Shown in pieces: positions 63,695 through 64,000 of a DNA stretch of 64,000 bases. The notes under the pieces are model-generated. The model made no database searches. It worked only from the letters and a program-made list of their open reading frames with translations, and was not told the DNA's origin. Both the position numbers and the translations under genes were made by a program. This DNA is from Citrobacter freundii (GTDB lineage Bacteria > Bacteroidota > Bacteroidia > Chitinophagales > Chitinophagaceae). Each line of letters starts with the position of its first letter. Positions within the stretch are counted from its first letter, which is position 1. The stretch covers positions 103,413 to 167,412 of the forward strand of contig QFQQ01000005.1 of assembly GCA_003243445.1 (NCBI GenBank). Reading direction: 5' to 3'.

Positions 63695-64000
63695 TTTGGC
63701 TTTGGAATAGCCTGAAGATACAGTTGATCGATTACAGTACTTTTTATGTGTGCTGTCACCGATGATTCGTCATTCGGAATAAGAATGAGGATCTGTATGG
63801 AAAGCCTGCTGCATTCCTCAATCACAATTAAAATTCGATGTCGTTTAGTTAGCAAAATTTCCCTGAATTGATTGGCGTAGGGCCCCCTCTAAATCTCCCC
63901 CTTCAGGCTAATCGTTATCCGAATTTTCGGACTTGCGTAAGGTTCCCGCAGATTCCGCAGATTTTACGCTTACTGCTGTTGAAGCGTCCTGAAGGAATTG
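63695..64000. other. Intergenic to window end
   Basis: 306 bp. No gene seen; the last 66 bp begin another copy of the repeat element. Confidence 0.5.
63935..64000. repeat. Repeat element, copy C, left arm cut by window end
   Basis: GCGTAAGGTTCC (63935-63946) is the exact reverse complement of the copy A right flank at 27877-27888, and CCCGCAGATTCCGCAGATTT (63945-63964) is the outer arm. The partner arm would lie beyond the window. Confidence 0.65.

Noticed and set aside
1..64000. tRNA, rRNA, integrase or transposase genes
   Set aside because: None recognised by eye on either strand.

Overview
The window comes from a member of the Bacteroidota, most likely the Chitinophagaceae (Chitinophaga or Niastella-like). 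The grounds are three SusC/SusD pairs, a FecI/FecR-coupled SusC with an N-terminal STN domain, a type IX secretion C-terminal sorting domain, LytTR two-component genes, many SPII lipoproteins and few Shine-Dalgarno sites. No rRNA, tRNA, phage integrase or transposase gene was seen. All functions below are read from sequence by eye; no database was searched.

Layout. 1-9.6 kb is a patchwork of small regulator-plus-enzyme modules: a truncated HxlR regulator divergent from a quinone-reductase-like flavoprotein, SDR + AraC, Lrp divergent from two serine-hydrolase (beta-lactamase fold) genes, WYL regulator + VOC protein, and Crp/Fnr + SDR with two matching operators. 9.6-14.9 kb holds a membrane-spanning regulator opposite a secreted LamG/DUF1080-like protein, an esterase with a helical tail, a TfoX-like protein and an AraC regulator.

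15.6-33.4 kb is a polysaccharide utilisation locus: SusC1/SusD1, a DUF5009/HGSNAT-like membrane acyltransferase, GH89 alpha-N-acetylglucosaminidase, GH28, an L-rhamnose(-fucose) mutarotase, GH29 alpha-L-fucosidase and SusC2/SusD2. The two outer-membrane pairs would import oligosaccharides, the periplasmic or surface enzymes trim GlcNAc, uronic acid and fucose, and the mutarotase equilibrates a released deoxysugar. Three sites fitting the LacI-family consensus lie between the GH29 gene and SusC2.

33.5-40.3 kb has an XRE-membrane regulator, a retropepsin-like protease, an FAD/NAD(P) oxidoreductase and a LytS/LytTR two-component operon with a membrane partner. 40.7-53.0 kb is an unusual one-direction cluster of mostly unrecognised exported proteins. 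It includes one gene split by an in-frame TAG, a protein resembling the vitellogenin/large-lipid-transfer N-terminal module, a tail-fibre-like protein with an S74 auto-chaperone, a T9SS substrate and a tandem CbxX-type AAA+ ATPase with doubled beta-sandwich domains. This is my best candidate for an undescribed system. 53.2-63.7 kb is a FecI-FecR-SusC-SusD unit followed by a very large thioredoxin/alpha-beta-hydrolase fusion that carries a terminator-like hairpin at the domain junction.

A family of intergenic elements made of inverted 9-bp units (AATCTGCGN) occurs at 20.4, 27.7, 60.3 and 63.9 kb, next to the Sus clusters.
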